From Erinaceus europaeus (lineage: Eukaryota > Chordata > Mammalia > Eulipotyphla > Erinaceidae): a stretch of DNA of 64,000 nt. Numbering within the stretch: position 1 is the stretch's first letter; every line of letters starts with the position of its first letter. The stretch is from positions 59,800,003 through 59,864,002 of the forward strand of contig NC_080164.1 of the NCBI RefSeq assembly GCF_950295315.1. The letters run 5' to 3'. Position numbers and translations under genes: made by a program. The notes below the pieces were generated by a model that did not search any database, was not told where the DNA came from, and was given only the letters and a program-made list of their open reading frames with translations. Below, one piece after another: positions 1 to 12,517 of the stretch.

Positions 1-3000
1 TATCTTTTAAAATAAAACAAAAAGCACATAATGATAAATTATATAATGGTAAATTCTATGTATATTGTAAAGATGCAATATAATAAAGCTAAAATTTCCA
101 AAGATCTTAAATACTTCATAAAGCCAAATGTGTCAAGTAGTTGATAACTTTTTGCAGAAGAAAATGGTTCAGTTAAAAAATTTTGAAGTACTTTTTTTAA
201 AAGCCAATTTATTTAAGCTAATAACTCCTAACCATTGTTTTACATCTGAAATATGTACACAGATATATATGTCAAGGAGTAGGTCTGCTTCTTATGGGTT
301 GATGTTTAATATTTAGTAGTTTACCATTTTTTATTGATGTGCAGTCAACTATGTTTCATGAACCTGCTACTGAGGAAAATGATTACAAGTGTGTGGCTAC
401 ATCCTGGTCAGATGTGCCTACTTCTTTTAACACAGAGGTTGTTAAAGTGAAACATCTAAGACATATAAAGAAAACCAGGAACTCAAGTAGGTATCCTGGT
501 TTGGAAATTTCCTGTAAGATAAATTGAATTTTGGAAAACTTGACAGTAAACTTAGAACACACATATACATACAAATTCAAGCAACATACATAGAGGTAGA
601 AAGTTGACTCTACAGCAATGAACAGAACAAATAAAATAGGAGAAGGAGAATCAAAAGGAGATTTATGGGTGGGTGGGAGGGGAGATCATAGGCCTATTAA
701 GTATAACAGTCACATTTTGCTGAGTGATATGATAAACACAACTCTAGATCTGCAGTTAGATGACAAGAGTGGATATTTGCACAAGGAATTTTGTCACAAG
801 GAAATAATATAAAGAAATCCTTTAGAAGGACTATGCTTGAATAGTTGACCAGTTTGAAGAATCCTTTTTTAAAATCTTTTCATTTTTTTCATGTGGCCTA
901 AAGTAACCTGATATATTCTATTTCTTGCAACTTGAATGGCACTAATTAACAGAATTATGAATGAATATGCCCCTAAAATTAGAAAAGTGTGTTATATGGG
1001 AAGAGTAAAAGGCAACAGATGTGAAAATACCAAAAGGAAGCATTATTTAAATGAGATATTTTGCATTTTAAAGAGAACTTGTCTTAATTTAGAATATAAA
1101 ATTTATATTGCTTTGTTAAAAGTCACTGGGTTGATTTTTAATGGGTAAAATATGAATAATTAAAAAATAGTAAAAAAATAGATGGAAAATAAGTCTGACA
1201 TACTCTATGTTATTACTGAGCTCATATTCAGATCTTTTTGTTTGTTTATTTGTTTGCTTCTAAATAGAGACAGAGACCACACACATGCATGGTAAAGCAG
1301 CACTCTGTTCAAGTGAGTTATTTTATGGCACACATTCTGATCTTGGAATTAGATGCTCTTATGAATGAATCATTTCATTATTTTAAATTTTATTTTTATT
1401 TTCCCCAATTCATTTCAGAGCCACTAGATTGTCTGATATGTCTCTTTGCAGTTAGGGAAAAAATATAAGCCGGAATCTCAGTCTTATGTGAAAACATAAA
1501 GGGCAAGACTTAAATTGATTAGACAATAGAAGATATCCTCAGGGGAGGAGATTGTATTGGGAGGCTGCACTTCCATAGTTTATCAGTGAAAAATGTATTT
1601 GTCATGAATGCAAAAGAGCTGTAGTGAGGAGATTTTAAACTCTTTTCCAAAAAGCAACCCAAAAGAAAAAGAAATCAATAGATATAATCTGAAGATATAG
1701 CTAGATTTCTGTGATTTCACAAGGACTAGTAATCTCCCAGAATAGGCATCCAAAATTAAAGGAAACTGAGAAAAAAAAATCTTTATGATTTGTAGATGTG
1801 GGCCCTTATTTGTTCCCTAAATAACCTATGAAAGTATTTTTATGTGATGTAATGTTAGGCTTCAGCATTTTCCAGTTTCAGAATTCTATCTCAGTTTATG
1901 TTCCTAAGTTAAAACCCATGTGTAGTAGGCAGTCTTCAAGATGTTCCCTTAATATTCTTGACTACATGCATGTTTATGTTGGTCCCATCATGACTTATAT
2001 AGCCAGTGAGATATCAGAAATGACAAGATGTGAATGTTGATTGGAACATCATTGCTTCTATCTTATTGACACTTGAAATACTCTTTCTGAGGAAAGGCAG
2101 CAAGCATGTTGAAGGATAGTCAAGCAGCTTTATGGAAAGTCTATAAAATGAGTAACTGATGTCTCTTACCATAAGCATAGCATTTACTATCCAGTCATAT
2201 ATATGAGTTATTCACATGTATTTCCCAGTTCCAGGCAGACCTTCACTAGACTGAGGTCTCAGCTGATATTTTAACTTTGACTTTATGTGAGTCTTTACAG
2301 CAGAAACATCCAGAAACTTAGAATTCCTGAACTCCTGTCTTTGAGAAATTGTGAGTTAACAGATGTTTATTGGTGTCTTAAACAACTATGTATTGGGATA
2401 ATTTTATGTAGAAACAAATAACTAAAATATTTTTGATACCTGGAATTAAGAAAGCTGCCAAATCAATATATAATGACTTGGGTGAATCTCAGACGTTAGA
2501 GGAGATTTGAAGATATTGTTAAAGATTAAAGTGCTTTGAGTAGATGTTGGTAGAAAACACAATGGTACTTGGACTAATAGGATATACCTGTTATATAGGG
2601 GTTCTTGATAATGGCAGGCAGTTTAGTGACACAATCTTCTGAAGTAATGTGGAAAGCAAAAATGGCTTTACTATGCTGGATAATCTAGCTAAGGGGATTT
2701 GAAGCAATGCTTTGAAGACTATTGCTGTTTTCTTCATGCTACTTATTCTAAAATCGAAGAGATGAGAAATAAGAGGAGGAAGTTTTTGTTAGACTAAAAA
2801 GTAGTCCAGATTGATTCACTTAAAAAATGTCCAGGTTTTCCATTTGCAAGCAATTCTGAAAAGTAAGACATACATTTTAGCTAGGAATACAACTATGAAA
2901 CTGTTTAAAAAGTATAATCTAAGTATAAAATCAATAGTATGGCTGTAAAGTCTTTTCAGGCCTCAGAGACTAAGTTAAGGAAAAGGGGTTCTAAGAAGTA

Positions 3001-3140
3001 AGTTTAGTTCATGTATTTTTTATGTATTACATAAAAATAATAATAATAAAGAAAAAAAGAGACATACCTTACTGGATTTCTTTCTGCAAGACTTAATTTT
3101 GCAGATTCAAAGATCTTGCACTAACTGGATTCTTTATAAG
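1..3140. other. AT-rich sequence, no gene seen
   Basis: No coding region, RNA gene or well-preserved repeat is recognisable. All open frames are under 80 codons with no family resemblance. A worn SINE remnant (minus) may lie near 1,222-1,350, where a T-rich tract is followed by a degenerate tRNA-like body. The rest looks like old intergenic or deep intronic DNA. Confidence 0.6.
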
Positions 3141-3159
3141 TTCTAAGCCATCTCTCTCT

Positions 3160-3233
3160 ATATAAAAGATTTTATTTATTTATTTATGAGAGAGGGATGG
3201 AGAGAGAGAGAGCGAGAGCTATAAAGAGAGAGG

Positions 3234-3290
<57 letters not shown>

Positions 3291-3376
3291 TTACAGGCAT
3301 ATAGGATACAATGATGCTGGTGTTTCCAAGTCAGCACCCTACGCACTGCACCATCTACTGAGGGCTCCAAAGCACA
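3160..3376 (-). mobile_element. tRNA-SINE (class D-like) with expanded (GA)n
   Basis: The plus strand starts with a (TTTA)n stretch, the complement of a SINE tail, and runs through a purine tract into a worn tRNA-like head ending 'gagggctcc'. The (GA)n expansion at about 3,191-3,286 is the complement of the (TC)n segment that these SINEs carry before the tail. Confidence 0.6.
3191..3286. repeat. (GA)n microsatellite
   Basis: Nearly pure GA dinucleotides, interrupted near the 5' side and perfect over roughly the last 55 bases. It arose inside the SINE's pyrimidine-rich 3' segment. Confidence 0.9.
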
Positions 3377-3399
3377 CTTTCTTTTTCCTCCAGGATTAT

Positions 3400-3650
3400 G
3401 GCTGGGTGTTGGCTATGAATCCACTGCTCCTGGTGGTCAACTTTACCTTTTTTTTTTTCTGGATAGGACAGAGAGAAATTGAGAGAGGAGGGCAGATAGA
3501 GAGGGAGAAAGACATCTGAAGACCTGCTTCACCACTTATGAAGCAACCGCCTGCAGCTGGGCAACTGGGGGGCTCCAACAGGATCCTTGTGCAGGTTCTT
3601 GTGTTTCCTAATAATATGTGCACTTAACCCTGTGGCCACTGCCCGCCCAC
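3400..3650 (-). mobile_element. tRNA-SINE class A, long variant
   Basis: Read on the minus strand it has the tRNA-like head, the 'ctgcaggcgg'-like body, the conserved segment complementary to 'ggataggacagagagaaat', and the 3' extension complementary to 'tgaatccactgctcctgg'. That extension marks the long variant, also seen at 28.8, 38.8, 45.8 and 54.3 kb. Confidence 0.8.
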
Positions 3651-3902
3651 TCAGTTATATTTTGTTGTGCTCGTACAAATGACAGAATCTTTTGTAACCG
3701 AATCCAAATGATATTATGCTTCCTCTCTTGTTCACAGACTCTATTATACATATGACAATGAGGGTGATGATTTCAATGATTTGTTTTACTCCCAACTTAA
3801 TATCCTTTAATTTTTGACACTCATCGTGGAACAATATACACGTTTCCAACCATTAACAGATATGTGCTCCCTAACTCATGTCCTCTGTAATCTGTTTGCC
3901 TT

Positions 3903-4059
3903 TCTTCTCTTTCTTTTCTTCCTCTTCCTTTTTCCTTATTTCCTTCTTTCCTTCCTTCCTTCCTTCCTTCCTTCCTTCCTTTCTTTCTTTCTTTCTTTCT
4001 TTCTTCTCTCCTTCACTTCCCTTCCCTTCCCTCCCCTTCCTGTTTCTTTCCCTCCTTCC

Positions 4060-4112
<53 letters not shown>

Positions 4113-4206
4113 TTGCTTTCTCTTTCTTCCTCTCTTTCTTCCTTTCTCTTTCTTCCTCCCTCCCTCCCTTCCTCCCTCCCTTCTTTCCTTCCTTCCTTCC
4201 TTTCCC
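3903..4206. repeat. Polypyrimidine tract of (CTTT)n, (CTTC)n and (CCTT)n
   Basis: About 300 bases almost wholly C and T on the plus strand, made of blocks of TTCC and TTTC tetramers. The long phase-open frames across it (F, L, S, P only) are low-complexity artefacts and not genes. Confidence 0.9.
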
Positions 4207-4322
4207 AGAGCACTACTCAGTTTTCATTTACTGTGTTGCTTGGGATTAAATCTGGGTACTATGCCTTCTTAGGCATGAACTTTTTTTTTTTTGGCATAAC
4301 CATTATATTATCTCTCCAGCCC
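4207..4322 (-). mobile_element. tRNA-SINE class C
   Basis: The plus strand reads 'cagagcactactcag' at the left and 'ataatctctccagccc'-like sequence at the right. This is the complement of the class C SINE (head 'atggttatgcaaagagact', then 'catgcctgaggctcc'). Confidence 0.7.
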
Positions 4323-5046
4323 TCTCTATAATCTCAATTTAAGCACTCCTCATTTTCTCATATTCCAACTTCAAAAACAGTTCTTTCTGTTCTTGACATA
4401 AAGTCAACCTCACTACTGCCCTAAATCCTTTGCTTCAGCTATTTTAAAATTTCCATATTTCTTTAGTTTGTGGCATGGTATGTTCTTACCATTCACTGTC
4501 CCCAGAGAATCTCACTGCCTGCTTCATCTAAAGTTTCACTCATCCCTCTAGAAACACCCTAACTTTTACATCTTTTAGTGTTTAAAACATTGATTACTAT
4601 TTTATTATATTATTTTCTATGTGTTTAAGACATATTTTCCTCTTCTAGAATATAAAACTCCAACTGGAGAGCCTTCAGCTACTTCATCAGTATAGTTCTC
4701 AACCAGATTTATAATTACACAACCAAAGTTTAATAAACATTTCTTGAATGAAAAGCATGTCATATATTAGTTTGCTTATATTTTACCTGAAATTGCTTCA
4801 ACCCTGTATTTATAATTACACTTTATTGTACTTTATGGGAAAACTATTTTATGTGGCACTTCAACATTCTAGTATATTAAAATTTTAATTTATCATGTAC
4901 AGGTATTTCACTTTGTTTCATCTGAGCAGATGAACAGTTCTTGATTTGTTTTTAACTAGTTTTCACCCTTGAGCTTTTATAACTGCAAATAGGTATAAGA
5001 CTCAGGGTATAGGTTAATGTTTTTTTTTATTGATTGACTTTATATT
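4323..5046. other. Unique AT-rich sequence, no gene seen
   Basis: No open frame of note, no repeat I can name, and no RNA gene. It ends at the Vingi fragment at 5,047. Confidence 0.5.
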
Positions 5047-5127
5047 CAAAGGAGGTCTCGAAACTTTACATCAGGCTCAACCTGATGCTGTTGACTGGCT
5101 ACGGAAGAAGAGCAAATGCTAGAAGAT
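5047..5127 (+). mobile_element. Vingi LINE, 3'-terminal 81-bp fragment
   Basis: The segment encodes the last ~25 residues of the Vingi reverse-transcriptase ORF (FKGGLETLHQAQ, then DAVDWLRKK, then a TAG stop). It matches the end of the larger copy at 27.46-27.54 kb with only about 3 mismatches over 81 bases by hand count. It stops right after the stop codon and abuts a minus-strand SINE. The 5' limit may be a normal 5' truncation or an internally deleted derivative; such derivatives are known for hedgehog Vingi. Confidence 0.85.
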
Positions 5128-5322
5128 TTATTTATTTGATAGAGGCAACCAGAAATCAAGAAGGAAGGGGCGATAGAGAGTGAGAGAGACAGAGAAACAC
5201 CTGTAATATTGCTTCACCACTTGCAAAGCTTTACCACTGCAGGTGGGGCCCAGGGGCTCAAACCCCGTCTTTGTACATACATTGTAACGTGCACTCAATC
5301 AGATGCACCACAACCCTGCCCT
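5128..5322 (-). mobile_element. tRNA-SINE class B
   Basis: The complement carries the class B head, the 'cacctgcagggggaaagc'-like body and the 'gatttctggctgtctctat' tail segment. It abuts the Vingi fragment directly, with no clear TSD. Confidence 0.8.
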
Positions 5323-5487
5323 GGTTAATAGTTTTTCAACACCACATCTAAGCTTGAATTTTGGACTTCTTTGGAGTAAAACAGTCTTATTATTACTTAT
5401 AAGGATATATCTGAGTTGTAAAATGTCCTTTTTTTCTCACTCAATTTTTGCAACCACAGTTAGAATACTTGCATACATTTTTATTGT

Positions 5488-5548
5488 TGCTTTCTCTCTT
5501 TCTTTCTTCCTTTCTTTCTTTCTCTCTCTCCCTTTCTCCCTTCCTTCC

Positions 5549-5615
<67 letters not shown>

Positions 5616-5618
5616 TTC
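5488..5618. repeat. (CTTT)n tract at a retroposon tail
   Basis: About 130 bases of CTTT repeats, perfect in the second half. The tract directly precedes the minus-strand 3' end of a family X copy, so it is best read as an expanded (AAAG)n poly(A) tail. Confidence 0.85.
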
Positions 5619-5770
5619 TTGGAAACACTGACAAGACCATAGGATAAGAGGGGTACAATTCCCACCATCAGAGCTATGTATCCCCTCCCCTCCCCTGATA
5701 GCTTTATTATTCTTTATCCCTCTGGGAGTATGGACCCAGGGTCATTATGGGGTGCAGAAGGCATACAGTT
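5619..5770 (-). mobile_element. Family X retroposon, 5'-truncated
   Basis: The plus strand begins with the family X 3'-end complement ('gacaagaccataggataaga', then 'acaattccc'). It continues to 'gtatggacccagggtcatta' and 'ggtgcagaagg'. The same sequence recurs at 7.4, 23.6, 24.2, 57.3 and 60.8 kb. Confidence 0.75.
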
Positions 5771-5844
5771 TTTTTTTCTTGCATCTCTAGTGAAAACCTT
5801 GTCAGCAGACAGTAACTACACAGACATCTTTTTTTTAACACTTA

Positions 5845-6130
5845 AAAAAACTATTTATTTATTCCCGTATGTTGCCCTTATTGTTTTATTGTTGTAGTTA
5901 TTATTGTTGTTGTTATTGATGTCGTCATTGTTGGATAGGAGAGAGAGAAATGGAAAGAGGAGGGGAAGACAGAGAAGGGGAGAGAAAGATAGACACCAGC
6001 AGACCTGCTTCACAGCCTGTGAAGTGATTCTCCTGCAGGTTGGGGGCAGGAGGCTCAAACTGGGATCCTGAAGCAGGTCCTTGTGCTTTGTGCCATGTGA
6101 GCTTAACCCACTGTGCTACTGCCCGCGACT
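5845..6130 (-). mobile_element. tRNA-SINE class A
   Basis: The full order is visible on the complement: tRNA-like head, body with 'cctgcagg', pyrimidine segment, 'ctctgtcctatccaac'-like block, CAA-rich stretch and AATA tail. Confidence 0.85.
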
Positions 6131-6227
6131 TCCCATAGACATCTTCTATGTTGTTTTGTTTATAGTGTATACCTTTTCTCTCCTCCTCCTTTAGTATATT
6201 AAAGTACATTTTTAATATACTAGGGAA

Positions 6228-6372
6228 AAAAGATACCTACTGGCCTGCTTCACTGCACCTAAAGTGCATCCCCACCCTTCCTACAGATGGGAAGTGGGCA
6301 GTAAGAGCTCAAACTCAAGTCCTTTAGTATGCTAATGTGTGTATTTAACAGGGTGCTCCACCACCCATTCCC
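6228..6372 (-). mobile_element. Worn tRNA-SINE fragment (class A or B)
   Basis: The 'cctgcttcactgcacctaaa' and 'ggtgctccaccacccattc' segments fit the central and head parts of class A/B SINEs, with deletions. Confidence 0.55.
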
Positions 6373-7440
6373 CCATATAATGCTATCTATGGCAAAGGCA
6401 CTGCTTCTTTCCAAACTTTTTCTTTCTTATACTTAAAATAATACTGAGATAAATCCTATAACTTTTTTTTTTTTTTTACTTATTCACATGATTGGAAAGT
6501 CGAAGTGAAATTGGAAATCAGGGAAACCAGCTATCTATGACAATATGTGACCCATTATTGCAGATTCATATTGCCTGTCAGAAATTTTCACTGTAATCCT
6601 TTGAAAAGTTTATTAAAATGTTTCCAGAAAAGTTTTAACAACTGATTCAATACTTTTCCTTCTATGTAAGATTGCTCAGTCACTAAATGTCATAGCAGTT
6701 TCTTCAACATTAATATGCTCTACTTTTGGGGGGAAAAAAAACTTGTTGTTTGTCAAGGTCTCCCAAAGTTGAATAAATATTGATATTTCTTTATAAGTCA
6801 ATGTTATCTCTTTATGAAGAATTCAATGTGAATTTTTCAAAATTTGCAATTGTGAAGCAAACACTAAAATGCAGTTCTATCTAGTTCTTATACTATAGAA
6901 AACCTCAGTGTTATGGCCATCTTTTTTGTTGTGTCATTGCTCGGCATTGAATTCAGTTTAGCATTGAATACAGACTTCTGGAAAATAGAAATGTACACTC
7001 AGGATATTTACTAAATGACAAAGTGAAGAAGAGGTATATATGTAATCAAATGCTTGAGGGTTTATTGCTAATTTATCTTTTACTTTAGCCAGTATTTTAG
7101 AACATCTTTAGTAATTTGAAGAAAATATTAACTATGCACATAGTATAAATCCAAAGGCATAAGTACAGGTAATTATTGAAAGTAGTTTTAAAACTATAAC
7201 TGGTAAAGCTTCAAATAACTATCTTTTTATGTCTGTGATATAAAGCATGCAGAGAGCTATGATGTATTAGTGTTCCTGTTCCTTTTTATATGAGAGGTAT
7301 TATAAACTCTTTAACCCAAAGAGGATGTAACTAGGGAATAGTCTTCTATATCAGTGTACCCAGGATGAAGCAGATAACCTAGTACCTTTTGCATAAAACA
7401 ATGTTGATGGAAATGTTCATTATTAATTATTATTATTAGT
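6373..7440. other. Unique AT-rich sequence, no gene seen
   Basis: No supported gene or repeat apart from short A or T runs. Confidence 0.5.
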
Positions 7441-7444
7441 GATT

Positions 7445-7790
7445 TAAAATGATTGACAACGTTGTAGGATAAGAGAGGTACAATTCCATACAATTCACAG
7501 CACCAGAGTTCTGCATCCCATCCCCTCCATTGGAAGGTTCCCTATTCTTTATCCCTCTTCAGTATGGACCTGCTGGACATGGATATTGGCAGGTTGATTC
7601 ATGCTCCCAGCCCATTTGTGTCTTTCCCTAGTGGGGCAGGGCTCTGAAGAGGTGGGGTTCTGGGACATATTGGTGAGGTTGTCTGCCTAGGATGTCAAAT
7701 TGGTGTCAAGGTAGCAACTGCATTTTCATTTCCCTATCCTCACATGGAAGGCAGTTTATAGCCAGCAGTTGGTAACCTAGTCTCAGGTCT
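7445..7790 (-). mobile_element. Family X retroposon, 5'-truncated
   Basis: The plus strand carries the family X 3'-end complement ('aggataagagaggtacaatt'), then 'tctttccctagtggggcagg', 'gggacatattggtgaggttg' and 'tgtcaaggtagcaactg'. It is more diverged than the 23.6-kb copy. Confidence 0.75.
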
Positions 7791-9885
7791 CCATTGAGTG
7801 CTCATCATAACATACATTTTCAATACAATCTTGCTCTTATAGCTGCTCTTTAGAGGTTTCTAACTACTTAGCTGACTCAAATAATCGAGGAAGCAAACTT
7901 ACCTTGCCATTAAATGGGATCAGATGTGTCAGCAATACCAAATTGTCCCACATGCTGTAGAACCTGCTATAATAAAAGAGGGTATAATTTAATTTCTATC
8001 ATGAGGAGGTGCTCAACTAGGGACCACAACAAGAACATCAACAGCTGTTGTTATTAGAAATCTGTCTTTTTCTATGTTTAGTGCTTTCAGAGACTCACAA
8101 AAACAACATTCTCTTAAAGTCACTCAGAGATTTAGCAATGCTTCCTATGGGGGCAATTTACCAACATATTTATAAAAAGATATGTTAAGAAAGTTTAATA
8201 AAATTGTATAATGATATGAATCTTATAAATGAATTGATAAAACTATCCAGTTTTATCAATGCTTAGTGATACATCAGTTATTTGGTCTGTAGTATCAAGT
8301 TGAAATTTAACTTTTCATGTATTCTTGATGAATTTCCATCAATGTATTATAATCACCTTCAAGGTCAGGTATGTCTGTCCTATATATGTGCCATTTACAG
8401 CATCTGGTCTTCCAACTATTGGATACTCAGCAGTTGTGCATTAATTATATCTGAGGTAGATATACAGAATGTACTCCTTGAATCATGCTCATAAATGTTT
8501 ATCTTAGTTTTGAGCATGGATATGTAATATATAACATTATATAATGTTAACTTCTTCGTGCATTGTGACAATTTTAATTTTCAATCTTACATTAGAATAT
8601 ATTTTAATATAGTACTGAGGAATGAACTCAATGACTATGTAGCTTCCCTAGACCAACTTTCACACTTAGAGAAAAGAGAAGGAGATAAAGAAAGTCAGGA
8701 AAACCATGGTAATGTTGTTCCACATGTAAGGAACTCCCATGTAGTGCCAGAGCTAGATAGAACCCAGGACCTGACTCATAGTGAGTAGTGAACAATCTCC
8801 TGACTTAGTATATAAATCTTTGAGGCTAGGACTTATTATCTTCATCAGTAAATATCTAGTTTTCCAAATATTTCGTTATGTGATAGGTGATTTATGTTAA
8901 TTTGTAGTGAAAGTTGTTATAATATTGCAGAAACTCAGAGAAAGGATATAAGAATATAACTGTCTACTCAGGCAATTATTTTTGTTTGTTTGTTTTAAGT
9001 TATCTTCAGCAAATTGAGAAACACATATTGTCTCTACTCTGACAGATAAGTCAAGGAGAGAAGAGAAACTCTGAGTGCTTATAGTAGAGAAATGTGATTC
9101 TGTATGTTTGTGTGTACACATGTGTTTCTCCAAGAATTTCAAGCTTCTGAAGGACGTAGTTATATGGTTATATGTGGGGCTGCATTGGAAAACATATTCA
9201 GCTTAATGTGGTACGAGGTAACTTTTATGATGTATAAATAATTAAATTTTTCCCACAAGTGATTTTGAGATTATATCCTCAGTGAATTTATTATAAAGTG
9301 ACAGACTTTATAGAATCCACTTTTAAAAAATATGAAAGTTGGAGTAAAACCCTAGGAAACATCTGAATTATCTAGGTTATTACATTTCTACACTGCATGT
9401 CAATTTAATGTGAAGATTCCAGTAATTTATATCAAACCTACAGATTAATCATTCAGAGTCAGTATCTATGTAGCCCTTTTATAATTTGACTCAGGAATTC
9501 TTACCTTCCTACAAGAATCTTTGTCTTAAACCCCAGCTTCTTTGATGATCAGACATTGATCTTACTGAGAGTTCTTGCTGAGGTTTGGGTTAATTTTCCA
9601 AGTGCTAACATAAAGCAACAGCTTAAACTTCACATTTACAGATATTTTTAGAGAAAATGAACATGTTTATTGATTGGCTCTGTGATCTAAGTACACTTAC
9701 CATCCCTGGCTTTTCTATTTCTTTTTAATCCTTAACAGATGGTACTGAATTCGTTATGGCTCATTTAGAATCATAGCAACTTTTTCTTTGTCATAAGAAC
9801 AACATTCTTAATTCTTTAGAGACTAAGTTAACTCTTAAACTCTCTTACAAGAGACTTAATACTTAAAAAGGTACTCACTGGGTCA
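7791..9885. other. Unique AT-rich sequence with one strong hairpin
   Basis: No gene is supported. A perfect 11-bp inverted repeat with a 6-base loop lies at 8,233-8,260. A heavily worn SINE may sit near 8,660-8,790. Confidence 0.5.
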
Positions 9886-10080
9886 CCAAGATAGCTCACC
9901 TGGGATGCTTCCTAGTTTGCCATGCATGCTGCTGGAGAGTCTGACTCTCAGGACACATTGAAAAGCTTTGGTGTTTTTCTCTGTATTTGAAAAAGTCAGT
10001 TGGAATGTTGAAGCCCTTGAGATGAAAAAAAAACAAAAAACTGAGGATGAAATTGAGAGGAAGAGGTAGAAGGAGGAGGA
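9886..10080 (+). mobile_element. Old tRNA-SINE (class E)
   Basis: The head reads 'ccaagatagctcacctggga', followed by 'tttgccatgcatgc', 'tttctctgtatttgaaaaag' and a short A-rich end. Related worn copies are at 21.25, 25.95 and 53.7 kb. Confidence 0.5.
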
Positions 10081-11170
10081 GAAAGAATGGAAAATTATTA
10101 AAGTAGACACCTAAGTTTAATCAGCATTTTCATCTAATTTTGACATTCTAGAGGTAGAAAATATAAAAATTAAAATCTCTATTATTCAAAAATATTTGTT
10201 GAATAGCTATGATGTCCTTTATACTGTGCTAAGGGACTAGAATTTTGAGACAGAGGACTTTGCTCCTTTTGGAAATACCTTTTGTAGTGAGTAATATACA
10301 AATGTGTTAATATATACTTAAAATGTACTAAAATTTATGGTACAAATAAAAATCAGCAGTTTGGAAGAGTAACTAATTACTTCTTGGGTTAGGGGTGAAT
10401 TAAAAATAAGCCTACCATTTGAAGAGACCATCATTGAACTAGTGGATAATAACTCAATCATTGGTGAATAAATCTGATGTTACAAAAAAAATTCAACATA
10501 TAAACCAGGAAACATAGCACATATTTTATTTATATAGGCTATTTAGAAATTTATTTTATCAATGTTTCCTACACTTTAGAATATGGAATTCTGTAATCTT
10601 ATTTAGATTTATCAGTGTTTTGAGGCTTTCATGCTTTAAAAAAGTGTTTTAAAATATTTTTGATTTTTCAGTATTCACCTTTGGTGATATAAATAATTTT
10701 GTGTATTGCTCTTTCAGGGTATTACAAGTCTGTCTGCTGTCTATTGGTTAAAAAAAAATAGATGTTTATTAATTAGTTTCACTGTTCTCCAAAAACCAAA
10801 GTACTATGTTTTAAAGTTGCTTGGTTGTTATCCTTTCTCTTTATTGCAAAAGTTGATTGGGCTGCTCTCCCTAAATAGTTTTTTTTTTTTGTAATGGCTT
10901 TAAAACATTAAACTTCTTCCACTTAAAAAAAAAATGTATCTGAACTGTTTGTTATGTGGTACTTTCGGATAATAAGATGCCCAAAGACACGCCTACAACA
11001 CAAAGAAAAACATTATTGGTGTTACAAGTCATTTGATAAAGTTCAAGAACACATTTATAATTAATTATAAATAAGAAACATTATTCATCAATAACAACAA
11101 ATATTTTCTCAAAGAAAAACCCTAAGTCCACTTAAGTTAAAATTAAATTTAGTTAAAAATTTAAATCACG
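10081..11170. other. Unique AT-rich sequence, no gene seen
   Basis: Only short T and A runs stand out. The 62-codon frame near 10,706-10,894 has no recognisable homology. Confidence 0.5.
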
Positions 11171-11410
11171 AGGGCCAGACAGTGGCAGGCACACTTGGGT
11201 TAAGTGCATGCATTATAGTGGGCAAGGATCCAGGTTCAAGCCCCTGGTTCCCACGTGCAGGGGGAAAGCTTCACAAGTGGTGAAGCAGGGCTGCAGGTGT
11301 CGCTCTGTCTCTCTCTCTCTGTGTCTCTCTCTATATATATATGTATATATTCTCCTCTCACTTTATCTCTGACTCTATACAATAATAAATAAATAAACAT
11401 TAAAAAATAA
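11171..11410 (+). mobile_element. tRNA-SINE class B
   Basis: It has the head 'gggccagacagtggcaggca', a B-box-like 'aggttcaagcccc', the body 'gcagggggaaagcttcac', a (TC)n/(TA)n segment and an 'aataaataaataaac' tail. Confidence 0.85.
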
Positions 11411-11919
11411 AAAATTTTAAATCACAGTGTCATGATCATAATTTATTGGAATTAATATGAAAAGTAAAAAATTGAAAATGTGATACCATAAATACTTAGT
11501 ATTTATTTTCATCAAAATGTATTATGTATTATAATATGAGATAAAGTTATCTCATGTATTTTGTACTACTCAAATACATTAAAACTGCATTAAAATTGTA
11601 CCATTGATATAAATTACTTAGTGGAATACATTAGGGATCAAAAGTAGGTTCAAGTATATATTTGAGAATTTAAGCACAACAGGTTATATGCTTTCTTACA
11701 CTAGGAGTGTATAGTTTGCTTAATAGAAAGTAGAATATGAGGGATATTTCTTGGTATGAAAATAACATATTCAAAAGCTAAACTCAATATTACTAAATAA
11801 TTAACAGCTTTAAAACATTTAAAAATTACAAAGGAACAAATCATCCTATAGAAAATTGGGGAAAATTAGACAATTTTAAAAATATCAAATGACCAATACT
11901 ATATTAGAAGATTCTCTGT

Positions 11920-12089
11920 GACCTGGGAGGTGCAGTGGATAAGGGATTAGATTCTCAAGCCTGAGTTCCATCTCTGGCATCACATATGCCGGAGTGATGC
12001 TCTGTTTACATCTCTTTCTTCTGTTTCACTTTCTCTCCCTCTAACCCCTTTGCTTTCATGTTAATAAATATATGAACCAAAAAAAAATA
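11920..12089 (+). mobile_element. tRNA-SINE class D
   Basis: The head reads 'acctgggaggtgcagtggat', then 'ttctcaagcctgagttcc'. Pyrimidine-rich sequence and an A-rich tail ending near 12,089 follow. Confidence 0.75.
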
Positions 12090-12517
12090 GATATTTTTTA
12101 TCAGCCATCTGAAAAATCTCAGTATAACATTACATGGCATTTTATTCAATAGCTGTTTATAAACATTCTCAAGAAAATAAAAAAGAGAATTGTTGGTAAC
12201 AAGTATTATGGGGACTTCATGTAAAAATTATTATCTAAAACTTTTTAATAAAACATGATGATATATTAAATACATAATATAAATTATGAATTACATCTAT
12301 GACCATTTATTGAGGGGATTTTCTTAGATAATTCATGAGTGAATATTAAGATTCAAAATTTTGTAGTGTAATAGGATTTTTATAAGCAATACTTGATAAT
12401 GAAACTTATTTATGCATATGAGTATATAGTTAATCATAATTCCTGCCTTTTATATATGAGATAAATGTTTTAGAGAGCATATATATCATACATATAGATG
12501 TTTATTTACATATAGTT

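Noticed and set aside
3814..4272. A 152-codon frame rich in F, L, S and P
   Set aside because: It is the polypyrimidine tract read as codons, with matching frames in the other phases.
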